DNA of 53,305 nucleotides from Crocinitomicaceae bacterium (GTDB lineage: Bacteria; Bacteroidota; Bacteroidia; Flavobacteriales_D; Crocinitomicaceae). Location of the stretch: the NCBI GenBank assembly GCA_030833845.1, contig JAURGK010000017.1:1-53305 (forward strand), read 5' to 3'. Positions within the stretch are counted from its first letter, which is position 1. Every line of letters begins with the position of its first letter. Below are positions 1 to 9,057 of this stretch, in pieces. The notes under the pieces were generated by a model, which saw only the letters and a list, made by a program, of their open reading frames with translations, made no database searches and was not told where the DNA came from. The position numbers and the translations under genes were made by a program.

Positions 1-40
1 GATAAAGGCAAGACTAACCCATAATAAAGTAGCGCAGCGC

Positions 41-1318
41 TTAAAATTTGTATTTGTCTTGCCACCATTTTTTAATTTGAGTTGCTAGTTCTTGTTCCTT
101 GGAGCTGCTGCCTGGCTTGAAAAAGTTTGTCCCGATGATCGATTGGGGCAAGAACTCCTGATTGTAAAAATTACCCGGATGATCATGGCTACAGGCATAG
201 CCTTCTCCATATCCTAATTCTTTCATGAGTTTACTCGGTGCGTTGCGCAAGGGTAATGGAACGGGTAAATTACCGGTTTGTTGAACGAGTTGCTGAGCCT
301 TGTTGATTGCCATATATGCCGCATTTCCCTTAGGTGAACCCGCCAGGTACAAGGTGCATTCACTTAAAATAATTCTAGATTCAGGCCAGCCGACATTTTC
401 AACGGCTTGAAAACACGCATTGGCTAGTAAAAGTGCATTGGGATTGGCAAGTCCAATGTCTTCGGCTGCCAGTATCACTAGTCGTCGTGCGATGAATTTG
501 GGGTCTTCGCCACCTTCTACCATGCGAGCCAACCAGTAAACTGCAGCATTTGGGTCTGAACCTCTGATGGATTTAATGAATGCTGAAATGATATCGTAAT
601 GCTGTTCTCCATCCTTATCATATCTAGCAAGACTTTGTTGTGCATTTTGCATCACAATTTCATCGGTAATGACAATTTGTGGCTGATGCTGAAAGGTGCC
701 AATGATGATTTCAAAGACATTAAGAAGTTTGCGAGCATCTCCGCTAGATATACGCAAGAGGGCATCAGTTTCTTGAAGTGCTATTTTTTTTTGCTTCAAA
801 AAGGCATCTTGCTCTAGTGCCCGACTCAATAAGGAAAGTAAATCATCTTTAGTGTGCTGCTCAAGGGTATAGACCTGACAGCGCGAAAGCAATGCCGAAA
901 TGACTTCAAAAGAAGGGTTTTCGGTGGTGGCACCAATCAAGGTGACGATGCCTTTTTCAACCGCACCAAGTAAGGAGTCTTGCTGAGCCTTAGAAAAGCG
1001 ATGAATTTCATCAATAAACAGTATAGTGCCTTTGGGTGTGAACATGCCTCCGCCTTCGACCTTTGCAATGACTTCGCGTACATCTTTGACTCCGCTTGAA
1101 ATGGCAGATAAGGTGTGTATGGGTCGTTGTAAATGTTGTGCGATCAGTTGAGCAAGAGTAGTTTTGCCCACTCCAGGCGGCCCCCAAAATATCATTGATG
1201 GGATCATGCCCGCATCAATAGCGCGTCTCAGTGATGCATTTGGCGCCAATAAATGTTGCTGACCAATGTATTGATCTAATGTTTTGGGGCGCATGCGTTC
1301 GGCGAGCGGAGCATTCAT
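41..1318 (-). CDS. rarA: Replication-associated recombination protein A (RarA/MgsA AAA+ ATPase)
   Basis: A 425-residue AAA+ ATPase of the RarA/MgsA/WRNIP1 family, which acts at stalled replication forks. Visible motifs are Walker A GPPGVGKT (residues 46-53), Walker B ILFIDEIH (99-106), sensor-1 GATTENPSF (129-137) and the arginine-finger segment SALLSRC (141-147). The C-terminal half carries the family's helical and tetramerisation region (AEDIGLANPNAL; LRNAPSKLMKELGYG). Length is normal for the family. The gene diverges from the cysteine desulfurase across 52 bp. A TATCTTTG -7 box ends only 4 nt before the ATG, so the transcript is probably leaderless; that spacing also supports this start. 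The product is secure; the exact biochemical role is taken from the family. Confidence 0.95.
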   Translation of the reverse strand: MNAPLAERMRPKTLDQYIGQQHLLAPNASLRRAIDAGMIPSMIFWGPPGVGKTTLAQLIAQHLQRPIHTLSAISSGVKDVREVIAKVEGGGMFTPKGTILFIDEIHRFSKAQQDSLLGAVEKGIVTLIGATTENPSFEVISALLSRCQVYTLEQHTKDDLLSLLSRALEQDAFLKQKKIALQETDALLRISSGDARKLLNVFEIIIGTFQHQPQIVITDEIVMQNAQQSLARYDKDGEQHYDIISAFIKSIRGSDPNAAVYWLARMVEGGEDPKFIARRLVILAAEDIGLANPNALLLANACFQAVENVGWPESRIILSECTLYLAGSPKGNAAYMAINKAQQLVQQTGNLPVPLPLRNAPSKLMKELGYGEGYACSHDHPGNFYNQEFLPQSIIGTNFFKPGSSSKEQELATQIKKWWQDKYKF

Positions 1319-1322
1319 TACT

Positions 1323-1330
1323 CAAAGATA
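1323..1330 (-). promoter_or_regulatory. -7 promoter box for rarA (near-leaderless)
   Basis: On the minus strand the sequence reads TATCTTTG-agta-ATG. It matches the Bacteroidota -7 consensus TAnnTTTG exactly and lies 4 nt before the rarA start, so transcription should begin at or next to the ATG. No good TTG -33 box is visible at 19-21 nt spacing. Confidence 0.6.
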
Positions 1331-1346
1331 AGCAAACTAATTTTAG

Positions 1347-1354
1347 TATCTTCG
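1347..1354 (+). promoter_or_regulatory. -7 promoter box for the cysteine desulfurase/glycan run
   Basis: TATCTTCG differs at one position from TAnnTTTG and ends 16 nt before the ATG at 1371. It is divergent from the rarA promoter within the same 52-bp gap. No clear -33 box is seen. Confidence 0.4.
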
Positions 1355-1370
1355 TGGCAAAACTGCACCA

Positions 1371-2507
1371 ATGAATGTCTATCTTGACAACGCTGCCACT
1401 ACGCCTGTGGCACCTGAAGTGGTAGAGGCAATGATACCTGTCTTGTATCAGCACTTTGGGAACCCCTCATCAACGCATGCTTATGGTCGGCAGGCCAAGG
1501 CCTTAATTGAAAATTCTAGACGCCAAATTGCTCAACAGCTGCATTGTTCACCAGCTGAAATTATTTTTACCTCCGGAGGTACGGAAGCAGACAACATGGC
1601 AATACATACCGCTATAACTCAATTTGGGGTCAAGCGAATCATTACTAGCTCCATTGAACATCATGCCGTAGGGCATACTGCTGAGGCCTTCAAAGCGCTC
1701 TATGGGGTAGAGGTTTACTATTTGAACTTAGATTCCAAAGGCAATGTAGATTTGTCAGAGCTTGAGGAAAAATTAAACGAAGAAATTCCAACCCTAGTTT
1801 CTTTGATGCATGCCAATAATGAGATTGCAACATTGCTTCCGCTGCAATTAGTTTCCAAATTGTGTCGTAAATACGGTGCTTATTTCCATTCGGATACTGT
1901 TCAGACGATGGGGCACTACAATTTTGATTTAACGGAGCTCGATATTGATTTTATCACCTGTGCCGCGCATAAATTTCATGGCCCAAAGGGAATTGGTTTT
2001 CTATATGCAAATAAAATAAATCGATCCAACCCACTCATTCACGGTGGCTCACAAGAGCGTGGGTTGCGTGGTGGCACCGAAAATATTGCAGGTATTGTTG
2101 GACTGTGCAAAGCCATGGAGCTTGCCTATGACGCTTTAGAGGATCACCAACAGCATGTTTGGGCTTTGAAAAGCTATATGATCGATAAACTCACCGACAT
2201 CTTTTCAGATATTGCTTTTCATGGTGAAACGAGCTTTGAAAAAGCGCTCTACACGGTGCTAAATGTAAGTCTACCGCCAACGAGCAAGGCTGGATTGTTA
2301 TTATTCACACTTGATTTGAAAGGAGTTGCGGTTAGTGGTGGGTCTGCATGCACCTCCGGAGCAGCCAAAGGATCGCATGTGCTCGAAGGAATAGGTGCTG
2401 ATGCTAGTAGGCCCAATGCACGCTTTTCTTTTTCTCGCTACACCACCAAAGCTGAAATTGATTACGCCTTGCAACAATTAGAAGAGGTGTACCAAAAGAA
2501 TTTGTAA
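1371..2507 (+). CDS. Cysteine desulfurase (NifS/IscS-like, class V aminotransferase fold)
   Basis: A 378-residue PLP enzyme that converts cysteine to alanine and passes sulfur to Fe-S cluster or thiolation pathways. It starts with the family signature YLDNAATTP (4-12), has the PLP lysine in CAAHKFHGPKGIGF (K201), the GGTEAD loop (69-74), and the catalytic cysteine in GGSACTSG (C327). Length is that of group I/NifS-type desulfurases. No iscU, nifU or sufE neighbour is present in the window, so the sulfur acceptor is unknown. It heads a rightward run; the next gene starts 9 nt after its stop. Function is confident, the sub-branch (IscS or NifS) is not. Confidence 0.93.
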   Translation: MNVYLDNAATTPVAPEVVEAMIPVLYQHFGNPSSTHAYGRQAKALIENSRRQIAQQLHCSPAEIIFTSGGTEADNMAIHTAITQFGVKRIITSSIEHHAVGHTAEAFKALYGVEVYYLNLDSKGNVDLSELEEKLNEEIPTLVSLMHANNEIATLLPLQLVSKLCRKYGAYFHSDTVQTMGHYNFDLTELDIDFITCAAHKFHGPKGIGFLYANKINRSNPLIHGGSQERGLRGGTENIAGIVGLCKAMELAYDALEDHQQHVWALKSYMIDKLTDIFSDIAFHGETSFEKALYTVLNVSLPPTSKAGLLLFTLDLKGVAVSGGSACTSGAAKGSHVLEGIGADASRPNARFSFSRYTTKAEIDYALQQLEEVYQKNL

Positions 2508-2516
2508 ATTCAACAA

Positions 2517-3668
2517 ATGCCTGGACGCCCAAAAGTTTTATTTATTTCAAGTTGGTACCCAAATTCGGTGCACCCTACCCATGGCAACTTTGTGCAGCAA
2601 CATATTTTAGCAGCACAAAAGATAGCAGCAGTGGCCCTTTTGCATGTTGTATTGAGTCGTGATCATTCCAAACCTACACATGTGCACTCCAAAGAGCCTT
2701 TTGACTCACATGTGATTTATTTGCCCAAAATTGAGGTTCCGATTATTGGGGTGTTGATCAATTATTTTCGTGTACTTCTGACATATTGGAAATATGCTTC
2801 GAAGTTGCCTATTGGAAAACCTGATATAATTCATGCCAATGTGTTGTATCCGGTTGGAATTGTTGGTGTTTTGCTTAAATGGCGTTGGCGCATCCCCTTG
2901 TTATTTACTGAACATTGGACCATTTATCATCCCTACGCACAACCCAGACCATCAAAAATGGTAAGCATTTTATTGAAATGGCTTGGCCAACGTGCAGATT
3001 TGATTCTACCTGTTTCATTAGATTTGGGTGTTGCGATGTCAAAATTTGGCATGCGCGTACCAATGAAGGTGGTGCCTAATGTAGTCAACCCTGAGGTTTT
3101 TACCTTTAAGTCTAAAGCTCCTCACCGTGCGTTTCGATTTGTACATGTTTCTTCATTGGACCCTATTCAAAAAAATTTCCATCTCTTGATTAGGGCATTT
3201 TATGAGCTCAAAAAGACAAACGAGCTCATTGAATTGCACGTTGTTTCAGATGGAGACCCAACAATTTACACAGACGTTATTCAGGATTTCGACTTTTCCA
3301 AGTCAATTCATTTTCATGGAAAACAAGAACAAGAGGGGGTAGCGGCCATTTTGAATTTTGCTGATGCTTTGGTTTTGAGCAGCCGTTATGAAAATTTACC
3401 TTGCGTCTTGATTGAATCATTGGCTTGCGGAACCCCAGTTATTGCTACAAATGTTGGCGGTGTAGCAGAAATTGTTCATAACAAGAACGGTATTTTGGTT
3501 CAATCAGAATCATTACCTGAACTCACCGAAGCCCTTCGAGCTATCCAGAGCATGCAATTTGACGGTGAAGGCCTGCGGTCAGAAGCAATTGAAAAGTATA
3601 GCCCAACGAATATAGCCCAATTATTTTTGGAGGCATACCAAATGGTTTTGACAAAAGATGTGGCGTAG
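2517..3668 (+). CDS. Glycosyltransferase family 4
   Basis: A 383-residue GT-B-fold glycosyltransferase. The N-terminal half opens with VLFISSWYPN and a G-N-F loop typical of GT4 acceptor domains. The C-terminal half has the nucleotide-sugar site, with SSRYENLPCVLIESLACG and the following TPVIATNVGGVAEIV (the E-x7-E region). It probably adds a sugar to a lipid-linked surface glycan on the inner leaflet of the inner membrane; donor and acceptor cannot be read from the sequence. Its stop overlaps the next gene (flippase-like) by 11 nt, which argues for co-translation and a shared glycan pathway. Confidence 0.88.
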   Translation: MPGRPKVLFISSWYPNSVHPTHGNFVQQHILAAQKIAAVALLHVVLSRDHSKPTHVHSKEPFDSHVIYLPKIEVPIIGVLINYFRVLLTYWKYASKLPIGKPDIIHANVLYPVGIVGVLLKWRWRIPLLFTEHWTIYHPYAQPRPSKMVSILLKWLGQRADLILPVSLDLGVAMSKFGMRVPMKVVPNVVNPEVFTFKSKAPHRAFRFVHVSSLDPIQKNFHLLIRAFYELKKTNELIELHVVSDGDPTIYTDVIQDFDFSKSIHFHGKQEQEGVAAILNFADALVLSSRYENLPCVLIESLACGTPVIATNVGGVAEIVHNKNGILVQSESLPELTEALRAIQSMQFDGEGLRSEAIEKYSPTNIAQLFLEAYQMVLTKDVA

Positions 3669-4923
3669 TATTTTCGGGAATTTTAGTATCAGGGTGCTTT
3701 CTGCGCTGCTCAATTTAGGGCTCGTTATTTTGTTTTCACAAGTCAGTGGTCTTGTTGGCAAGGGCGAACAGAGCTTATTGCTGACTACTATTGCCATTCT
3801 CACCATATTTGATGCCCTGATCGGTGGTGCTTCTTTGGTGAATTTTTCATCAAAATATTCTTGGGCAATCTTACTTCGCAACTCATATGCATGGATTTTT
3901 GCATTGACTTGTTTGGCCGGGATTGTGCTTTATGTTTTTAGTATCTTTAGTGCATTTTACTTAATCAATGTATTGATATTGAGTTTGTTAAGTGCTGTTG
4001 TGGCTGTTCATTCTTCTTTGTTGCTTGGTCAGAAACGATTTGTTGCATACAATTTCATTCAGATAATTATTCCCACCCTTACGCTTCTGACTTGCTTGTT
4101 TCAGTATGGGCATTCAGGTGTTTTGAATTATAAAGTTTCGCTTTACGTAGCCTATGGTTTTGCCTTTCTTAGCAGTATTTATTTGATCTGGTACTACTAC
4201 CCAAAAGAACAATTTGAGATACAAGCCAGTGGGTTTATTTTTAAAAAAATGCTCACCTATGGCGCCTACAATCAACTGGCACATGTTTTCCAATTGTTGA
4301 GTTTTAGGGTGTCCTATTATTTTTTAGAATACCACCATGGCAAATCTATGGTGGGGCTATATTCAAACGGAAGTTCCATCACCGAATCTATTTGGCTTAT
4401 TGCCTCAAGTATTTCATTGTGGCAGTTTGCCACCATTACCAATGCGAAAGATCGGCAATATACCATCAACTTGACCGAGAAACTAGCCGCCTTTGGCCTT
4501 ACTACTGCCATGTTTGCTTGTATTGTTTTGGTGTTGCTGCCCGGTGAATTTTATCAATTTATCTTTGGAAAAGATTTTGTAGCGCTCAAACCTATCATGT
4601 GGTGCTTGGCCCCAGGAATTTGGGTGTTTTCATATGCCTTAATTGTAGGGCATTATTTTTCAGGCCACGGCAGATACCAAGTCAATGCCTTGGCTTCTGG
4701 CCTAGGTTTTTTAATAAGTTTGCTAGGGGCCTGGATGCTTATACCAAGCTATGGAGTTTTGGGTGCTGCCATAACGGCAACTATTTCCTATGCCAGTACG
4801 AGTGCGGTGGTGTATCGATACTTTAAGGATGATGGTGGCCGCTTGCAAATTTTTCCAACGGTTTTGGAAGTGAAAGAAATTATTTATCAAGCGCAATTGC
4901 GCATTTGCTCAAAGAAATCATGA
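3658..4923 (+). CDS. Oligosaccharide flippase-like polytopic membrane protein (Wzx/MOP type)
   Basis: A 421-residue, strongly hydrophobic protein with about 10-12 predicted membrane segments spread over the full length and short charged loops. Size, topology and position between a glycosyltransferase and a methyltransferase fit the MOP/Wzx polysaccharide exporter superfamily, which flips lipid-linked oligosaccharides across the inner membrane. The start overlaps the glycosyltransferase by 11 nt and the stop overlaps the next ATG in an ATGA. The C-terminal 20 or so residues are cytoplasmic and charged. Assignment rests on topology and context more than on a diagnostic motif. Confidence 0.75.
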   Translation: MWRSIFGNFSIRVLSALLNLGLVILFSQVSGLVGKGEQSLLLTTIAILTIFDALIGGASLVNFSSKYSWAILLRNSYAWIFALTCLAGIVLYVFSIFSAFYLINVLILSLLSAVVAVHSSLLLGQKRFVAYNFIQIIIPTLTLLTCLFQYGHSGVLNYKVSLYVAYGFAFLSSIYLIWYYYPKEQFEIQASGFIFKKMLTYGAYNQLAHVFQLLSFRVSYYFLEYHHGKSMVGLYSNGSSITESIWLIASSISLWQFATITNAKDRQYTINLTEKLAAFGLTTAMFACIVLVLLPGEFYQFIFGKDFVALKPIMWCLAPGIWVFSYALIVGHYFSGHGRYQVNALASGLGFLISLLGAWMLIPSYGVLGAAITATISYASTSAVVYRYFKDDGGRLQIFPTVLEVKEIIYQAQLRICSKKS

Positions 4924-5717
4924 AAAAGATTTTTAAACTTTTAAATGCGATCAAATTAATCATCCAAAGGCCTGCTTTGTTGAATCTGATATTAAAGGAT
5001 GAGCAATTCGTGAAAGCTCAATTTGAACGATCTTATCCAGCATTTCAATTAAAGGAAATTGACTTATTTGAGCTTTGGAATGTGCAAAAAATAACCATCA
5101 CACCGTATGCATTTTTGTCCGGTTCATCTTTGGCAACCGATTTCGCACTTTTAAAAATACTTTGCATGCAATACAAAGTAGAAAAGTATTTTGAGATCGG
5201 TACCTGGCGTGGTGAAAGTGCTGCCAATGTGGCCCAGCACGTTCAAGAGGTCTATACCTTGAATTTGCCTGACGAGACCTTACAACAGATGGGGCAATCT
5301 CGAGCATACATAGCTTCGCATCGACATTTTTCCAAAGATATTCCCAATATCAAGCATTTATTTGGAGATTCGGCTACTTTTGATTTTCAACCTTTTTTGT
5401 CTCAATTTGATTTGATTTTTATCGATGGTGATCACAGCACAAAAGCAGTAGAGCGCGATACCAAAACGGCACTCTCCCTTAGACGTTCTGAGGCTGCTAT
5501 AATGGTGTGGCACGACGCCAAATCAGATGCAGAGTATCCGCGTTTTGAAGTATTGCAAGGAATTATGGATGGATTGCCAAAGCATATGCATCAAAATGTA
5601 TATTTGGTCAAGCATACACTTTGTGCGGTCTATGTGCCGGATGAAATCATATACAAGATGATTCATATCAATGAGGTGCCCTCTAGAGAATTTAAAATAA
5701 CTATCGAGCAGCAGTAG
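4920..5717 (+). CDS. Class I SAM-dependent methyltransferase (Methyltransf_24-like)
   Basis: A 265-residue methyltransferase. The SAM-binding motif I region reads YFEIGTWRGESAANVA near residue 90, and the acidic FIDGDHS motif lies near residue 170. I chose the ATG at 4920, which overlaps the preceding stop as ATGA; an in-frame TTG at 4905 is less likely. Context suggests that it methylates a sugar, or a glycan end, made by the upstream glycosyltransferase and flippase genes. It ends 7 nt from the end of the convergent asparagine synthase gene. The substrate is unknown. Confidence 0.82.
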   Translation: MKKIFKLLNAIKLIIQRPALLNLILKDEQFVKAQFERSYPAFQLKEIDLFELWNVQKITITPYAFLSGSSLATDFALLKILCMQYKVEKYFEIGTWRGESAANVAQHVQEVYTLNLPDETLQQMGQSRAYIASHRHFSKDIPNIKHLFGDSATFDFQPFLSQFDLIFIDGDHSTKAVERDTKTALSLRRSEAAIMVWHDAKSDAEYPRFEVLQGIMDGLPKHMHQNVYLVKHTLCAVYVPDEIIYKMIHINEVPSREFKITIEQQ

Positions 5718-5742
5718 TGCAGCATCAAGCGAATTGCTCGAT
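5703..5742. repeat. Inverted repeat across a convergent gene junction
   Basis: ATCGAGCA (5703-5710) and TGCTCGAT (5735-5742) are perfect 8-bp complements separated by 24 nt. They span the last codons of the methyltransferase and of the convergent asparagine synthase. There is no T-tract, so it is at best a weak bidirectional terminator; chance is possible. Confidence 0.3.
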
Positions 5743-7596
5743 GTCAAATGTTTCGATCCAAAGGAGGTAGCAGGCGTATTTAAAAGCAAAATTTTGGAGT
5801 ATCTGCTTTTGTGGATCTGTAAATATCGTGTTCAAATCCATCAAGAGTTGATCTTTATTTATGAGCATAGATTGATCTAAATCAATTTTAGAGCGAATGA
5901 TTTGCACCCAATAGGCACTACTTTGCATCAGCCATTCTCCTTCTGGCACTGAAAATCCTTTTTTATCCCGACGCCAAGAAATGGATGCAGGTAAGCTTTT
6001 ATTCAATGCCTTGCGCAGCGCAAATTTTGACCAGCCATTTTTAATGAGTTCTGTTGCAGGTAAGGAGCGAGCAATGTCCATTAAATTGAGGTCGTCGGCA
6101 AAGGGTGTTCTAGATTCAATGCCATATTGCATCGCACAACGGTCTTCCCAACGCAGTAGGCCTTTGAGTTGGTGGCCTCGGCAATAGGCACCTAAGTGCC
6201 CTTGCAATGTACTGAAGCGCTGTCTTTTAGTTATTGGTCTTTGCAAGAGATAAGGCCAAAAAGTATTTTTTTGACGATTTTGTACTCCTCTTTGAATCTT
6301 AAGCGGAAGGTAACTGAGCACGTCCTTGAACCACTCCTTAAAAATATAGGTCTTGGACGTTGGAGAATTTGCTAATTGCCTCCATTCTTTTATGAAGAGA
6401 AGCCAGCGTCCAGTCCAAAATAGTTCTTTGAAAAAGGTGGGGTAAAATACCTGATAACCGGCAAAAAGTTCATCGCCACCTTGCCCGTCAATTAATATTT
6501 TAATACCTTGTTTAGCAGCACTTTTCATGACGCTACTTTGTGCAAAAGTACTTGTACTTAACAAGGGGATATCTTGGTAGTAAATAAGTTCTTTGATTGA
6601 ATTTGTGAGCTGTAGGCTATCTAATTCGTTCAGGTGCCATTTTGCACCGCTCGCATCAATCATCAATTTAGCCCATTGTCTTTCATCTTGTTCGGAGCTA
6701 TGTGCTGCCGTAAAGGCGTGTAAGCCGTGTTGTAAGGAATCGATTGCGCGTTCTTGTTTGATCTGGTTTGCTAAATACAAAATACTACTTGAGTCAAGAC
6801 CGCCTGACAAACAAAAACCAATGGGTACATCAGCTCTCAGACGAAGTGAAACAGCATTTTTCAAAGCAAGGGCGACATCGTTTTCTGTAGGTGTTTGGGC
6901 ATAGGTGGCATAACTTTCGTAGCGATAAATAGACTTTGATTTCGAATTGGTGTCATAAGAAAGTGCATGCCCTGGCAATAATTCAAATATTCCTTTGAAA
7001 AATCCTTCTTCTTGGGTCTCGATTGCATTTTCTGAAAAAAAAGTGAGCAGCGCCGCAGTATTTGCTACATTTTCATGACTAGGCACTGCACAGAGTGCCT
7101 TGATTTCAGAGGCAATCGCAAAATGGGATGAATTGTCTAAATAATAAAATGGTTTAACTCCATAGCGGTCGCGGGCACAGAACAACAAGTTTTCTTGTGT
7201 ATCATAGATTGCAAAGGCCCACATGCCGTTCAATTGATCAAGGCAGGAGGCCCCCCAATAGTGATAGGCAAAGAGCAGCACCTCGGCATCTGATTGGCTT
7301 TGAAATTTGGCACCTAACTGCTCTAACTCAATTTTGAGTTCAAGATAGTTATAAATTTCTCCATTAAAAGTGAGCCAATACCGATCCAAAATAGGCATAG
7401 GCTGCGTAGCTGCATCACTCAAATCAATGATTGCTAAACGACGGTGAGCCAATCCAAATTGTTGATCTTCAAACCATTTAATGCCAGATCCGTCGGGGCC
7501 TCTATGAATGAGTTTGTCATTCATTTGGGTCAATATCTCAGGTCCGAAATGGTCCTTTGGAGAGTTTTTTAAATGAAGACAACTAATACCGCACAT
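5725..7596 (-). CDS. asnB: Asparagine synthase (glutamine-hydrolysing), AsnB family
   Basis: A 623-residue two-domain amidotransferase. The N-terminal class II glutaminase has the nucleophile Cys2 (MCGIS), RGPDG and GEIYNY. The C-terminal ATP-pyrophosphatase domain has the PP-loop SGGLDSS near residue 262 and DGQGGDELFAGY further on. It would make asparagine from aspartate and glutamine. The same family also amidates sugars and other carboxylates in glycan clusters, and a glycan gene run converges on it here, so a specialised role cannot be excluded. It lies 11 nt downstream of the M28 peptidase on the same strand and is probably co-transcribed. Confidence 0.9.
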   Translation of the reverse strand: MCGISCLHLKNSPKDHFGPEILTQMNDKLIHRGPDGSGIKWFEDQQFGLAHRRLAIIDLSDAATQPMPILDRYWLTFNGEIYNYLELKIELEQLGAKFQSQSDAEVLLFAYHYWGASCLDQLNGMWAFAIYDTQENLLFCARDRYGVKPFYYLDNSSHFAIASEIKALCAVPSHENVANTAALLTFFSENAIETQEEGFFKGIFELLPGHALSYDTNSKSKSIYRYESYATYAQTPTENDVALALKNAVSLRLRADVPIGFCLSGGLDSSSILYLANQIKQERAIDSLQHGLHAFTAAHSSEQDERQWAKLMIDASGAKWHLNELDSLQLTNSIKELIYYQDIPLLSTSTFAQSSVMKSAAKQGIKILIDGQGGDELFAGYQVFYPTFFKELFWTGRWLLFIKEWRQLANSPTSKTYIFKEWFKDVLSYLPLKIQRGVQNRQKNTFWPYLLQRPITKRQRFSTLQGHLGAYCRGHQLKGLLRWEDRCAMQYGIESRTPFADDLNLMDIARSLPATELIKNGWSKFALRKALNKSLPASISWRRDKKGFSVPEGEWLMQSSAYWVQIIRSKIDLDQSMLINKDQLLMDLNTIFTDPQKQILQNFAFKYACYLLWIETFDIEQFA

Positions 7597-7607
7597 CTCA
7601 CTAGGGC

Positions 7608-8969
7608 TTATAAATTCAAGTCAAGGAGATAAGCAAAGCTTGCCACAGCGGCTGCACCTAACTCTAATTCCCTTTTGTTCACATTTTCAAAAACGTCAGA
7701 AGGGGCATGATGGAAATCAAAATATCGTTGAGAATCAGGTACAAAACCAAACAGTGGAATGCCTGGATAAGAATTCTTAAGAGGCCCAATATCTACACCG
7801 CCATAACCTTTTTCAAAAATATGTAAGTCATAGTGTTTGAGAAGTGGTTCAAAACTTTGCAGCAGGGCAAGGTAAGTATCGGGGCCATCAAGTCCAAAAC
7901 CTCGTGGAGCAAAACCACCTCGATCGCTTTCTAGTGCTGCAATTTGTTCTTCACCTAAAGATTTTACCCATTGGGCATATTGTTGGCCGCCTTGATTGCC
8001 ATTTTCTTCATTCATAAAGAATACGACCCTAATGGTGTGTTTGGGTTGGTAGCCTAATTCTTTTAAGATGCGAAGGGCCTCCAGGCAATGAATCACGCCC
8101 GCGCCATCGTCGTGGGCTCCTTCACCAGTATCCCAGGAATCTAAATGTCCGCCAATGGTTATGATTTGATTGGGATGGGAGCTGCCTCTGATTTCAGCCA
8201 TCACGTTATAGGAAGGAGCATCAGGAAAATCTCGGCAATCCATTTCTAGAAAAAAATTCACCTTTCCTTTTTGCAGTTCAATGGATAAGTCGTTGGCCTC
8301 GGCAGTAGATAAGGCTGCGGCCGGAATTTTTTGAACGTTTGACTCATAATGCATAGAACCGGTGTGTGGATGTAAATCTTGAGGCAAACCTAAAGATCTG
8401 ATCACTACTGCTTTGGCACCAAGTTTGGCAGCTTCGACAGCACCATTGCCACGTATGGCATAACAAGCGCCATAAGCTTTAAAGGTTTGGATTTGAGCTG
8501 CGTCCATTGGTTGGTTCAAAAAGACAATTTTATTTTCGATTATTTCTTTTTTAGCTGATTGAAGGGCTTCGAGGGTCTTAAATTCAATGATTTCTGCTTG
8601 CAGCAACCCGTTGGTGCCTATAGAACCACCTAGCGCCAGTAGATGTACTTTGTGAAGTGTGCCGTTAGATGTTTGATACCAGGCGCTTTCCGTGGTTCCT
8701 CGCTCCCAATGGGGCACGGTAATTGCTTGTTTTTGTACTTTGTCAAATTGATAGGAGCGCATTTTTTGGTAACTCCAGTCGATGGCCATTTGTGCTTGGG
8801 CAGAGCCAGAGAGGCGGGGTCCGATATCTTTGCATAGCTGACGCAAGTTTTCATAGGCTTGTCCGTTTAAGAGTGCTTGGTCATAAATGCGACGAACCAT
8901 TACTGAATCTTGGGAATAGCCTTCAGTAAATTGACCTAAAAAAACAAGTAAATAAAATAGCCTTTTCAT
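7608..8969 (-). CDS. M28-family zinc metallopeptidase, carboxypeptidase Q-like (secreted)
   Basis: A 453-residue exported aminopeptidase/carboxypeptidase. Residues 1-19 form a signal peptide ending in GYSQ. A PA-type insert domain precedes the catalytic part, which has the zinc ligands in GGHLDSWD and HDDGAG and the acidic pair in FFMNEENGNQGG. The C-terminal HHAPSDVFENV supplies the last metal histidine. Length matches the plasma glutamate carboxypeptidase (CPQ) branch. It is first in a two-gene unit with asparagine synthase, with 11 nt between them. Upstream a weak TAATTTTA box lies about 15 nt before the ATG. Confidence 0.88.
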   Translation of the reverse strand: MKRLFYLLVFLGQFTEGYSQDSVMVRRIYDQALLNGQAYENLRQLCKDIGPRLSGSAQAQMAIDWSYQKMRSYQFDKVQKQAITVPHWERGTTESAWYQTSNGTLHKVHLLALGGSIGTNGLLQAEIIEFKTLEALQSAKKEIIENKIVFLNQPMDAAQIQTFKAYGACYAIRGNGAVEAAKLGAKAVVIRSLGLPQDLHPHTGSMHYESNVQKIPAAALSTAEANDLSIELQKGKVNFFLEMDCRDFPDAPSYNVMAEIRGSSHPNQIITIGGHLDSWDTGEGAHDDGAGVIHCLEALRILKELGYQPKHTIRVVFFMNEENGNQGGQQYAQWVKSLGEEQIAALESDRGGFAPRGFGLDGPDTYLALLQSFEPLLKHYDLHIFEKGYGGVDIGPLKNSYPGIPLFGFVPDSQRYFDFHHAPSDVFENVNKRELELGAAAVASFAYLLDLNL

Positions 8970-9024
8970 TGCTTACATTTTGCGTAAAATTACCAATTTT
9001 AGACAGAAGCATTCTCCTTTTGGT

Positions 9025-9032
9025 TATCTTTG
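9025..9032 (+). promoter_or_regulatory. -7 promoter box for ychF-fumarylacetoacetase-relA
   Basis: TATCTTTG, an exact TAnnTTTG match, ends 25 nt before the ychF ATG. A leader of about 20 nt is predicted. No clear -33 TTG is visible. Confidence 0.55.
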
Positions 9033-9057
9033 TCAAAAGAACTAATCAATACAAGAA

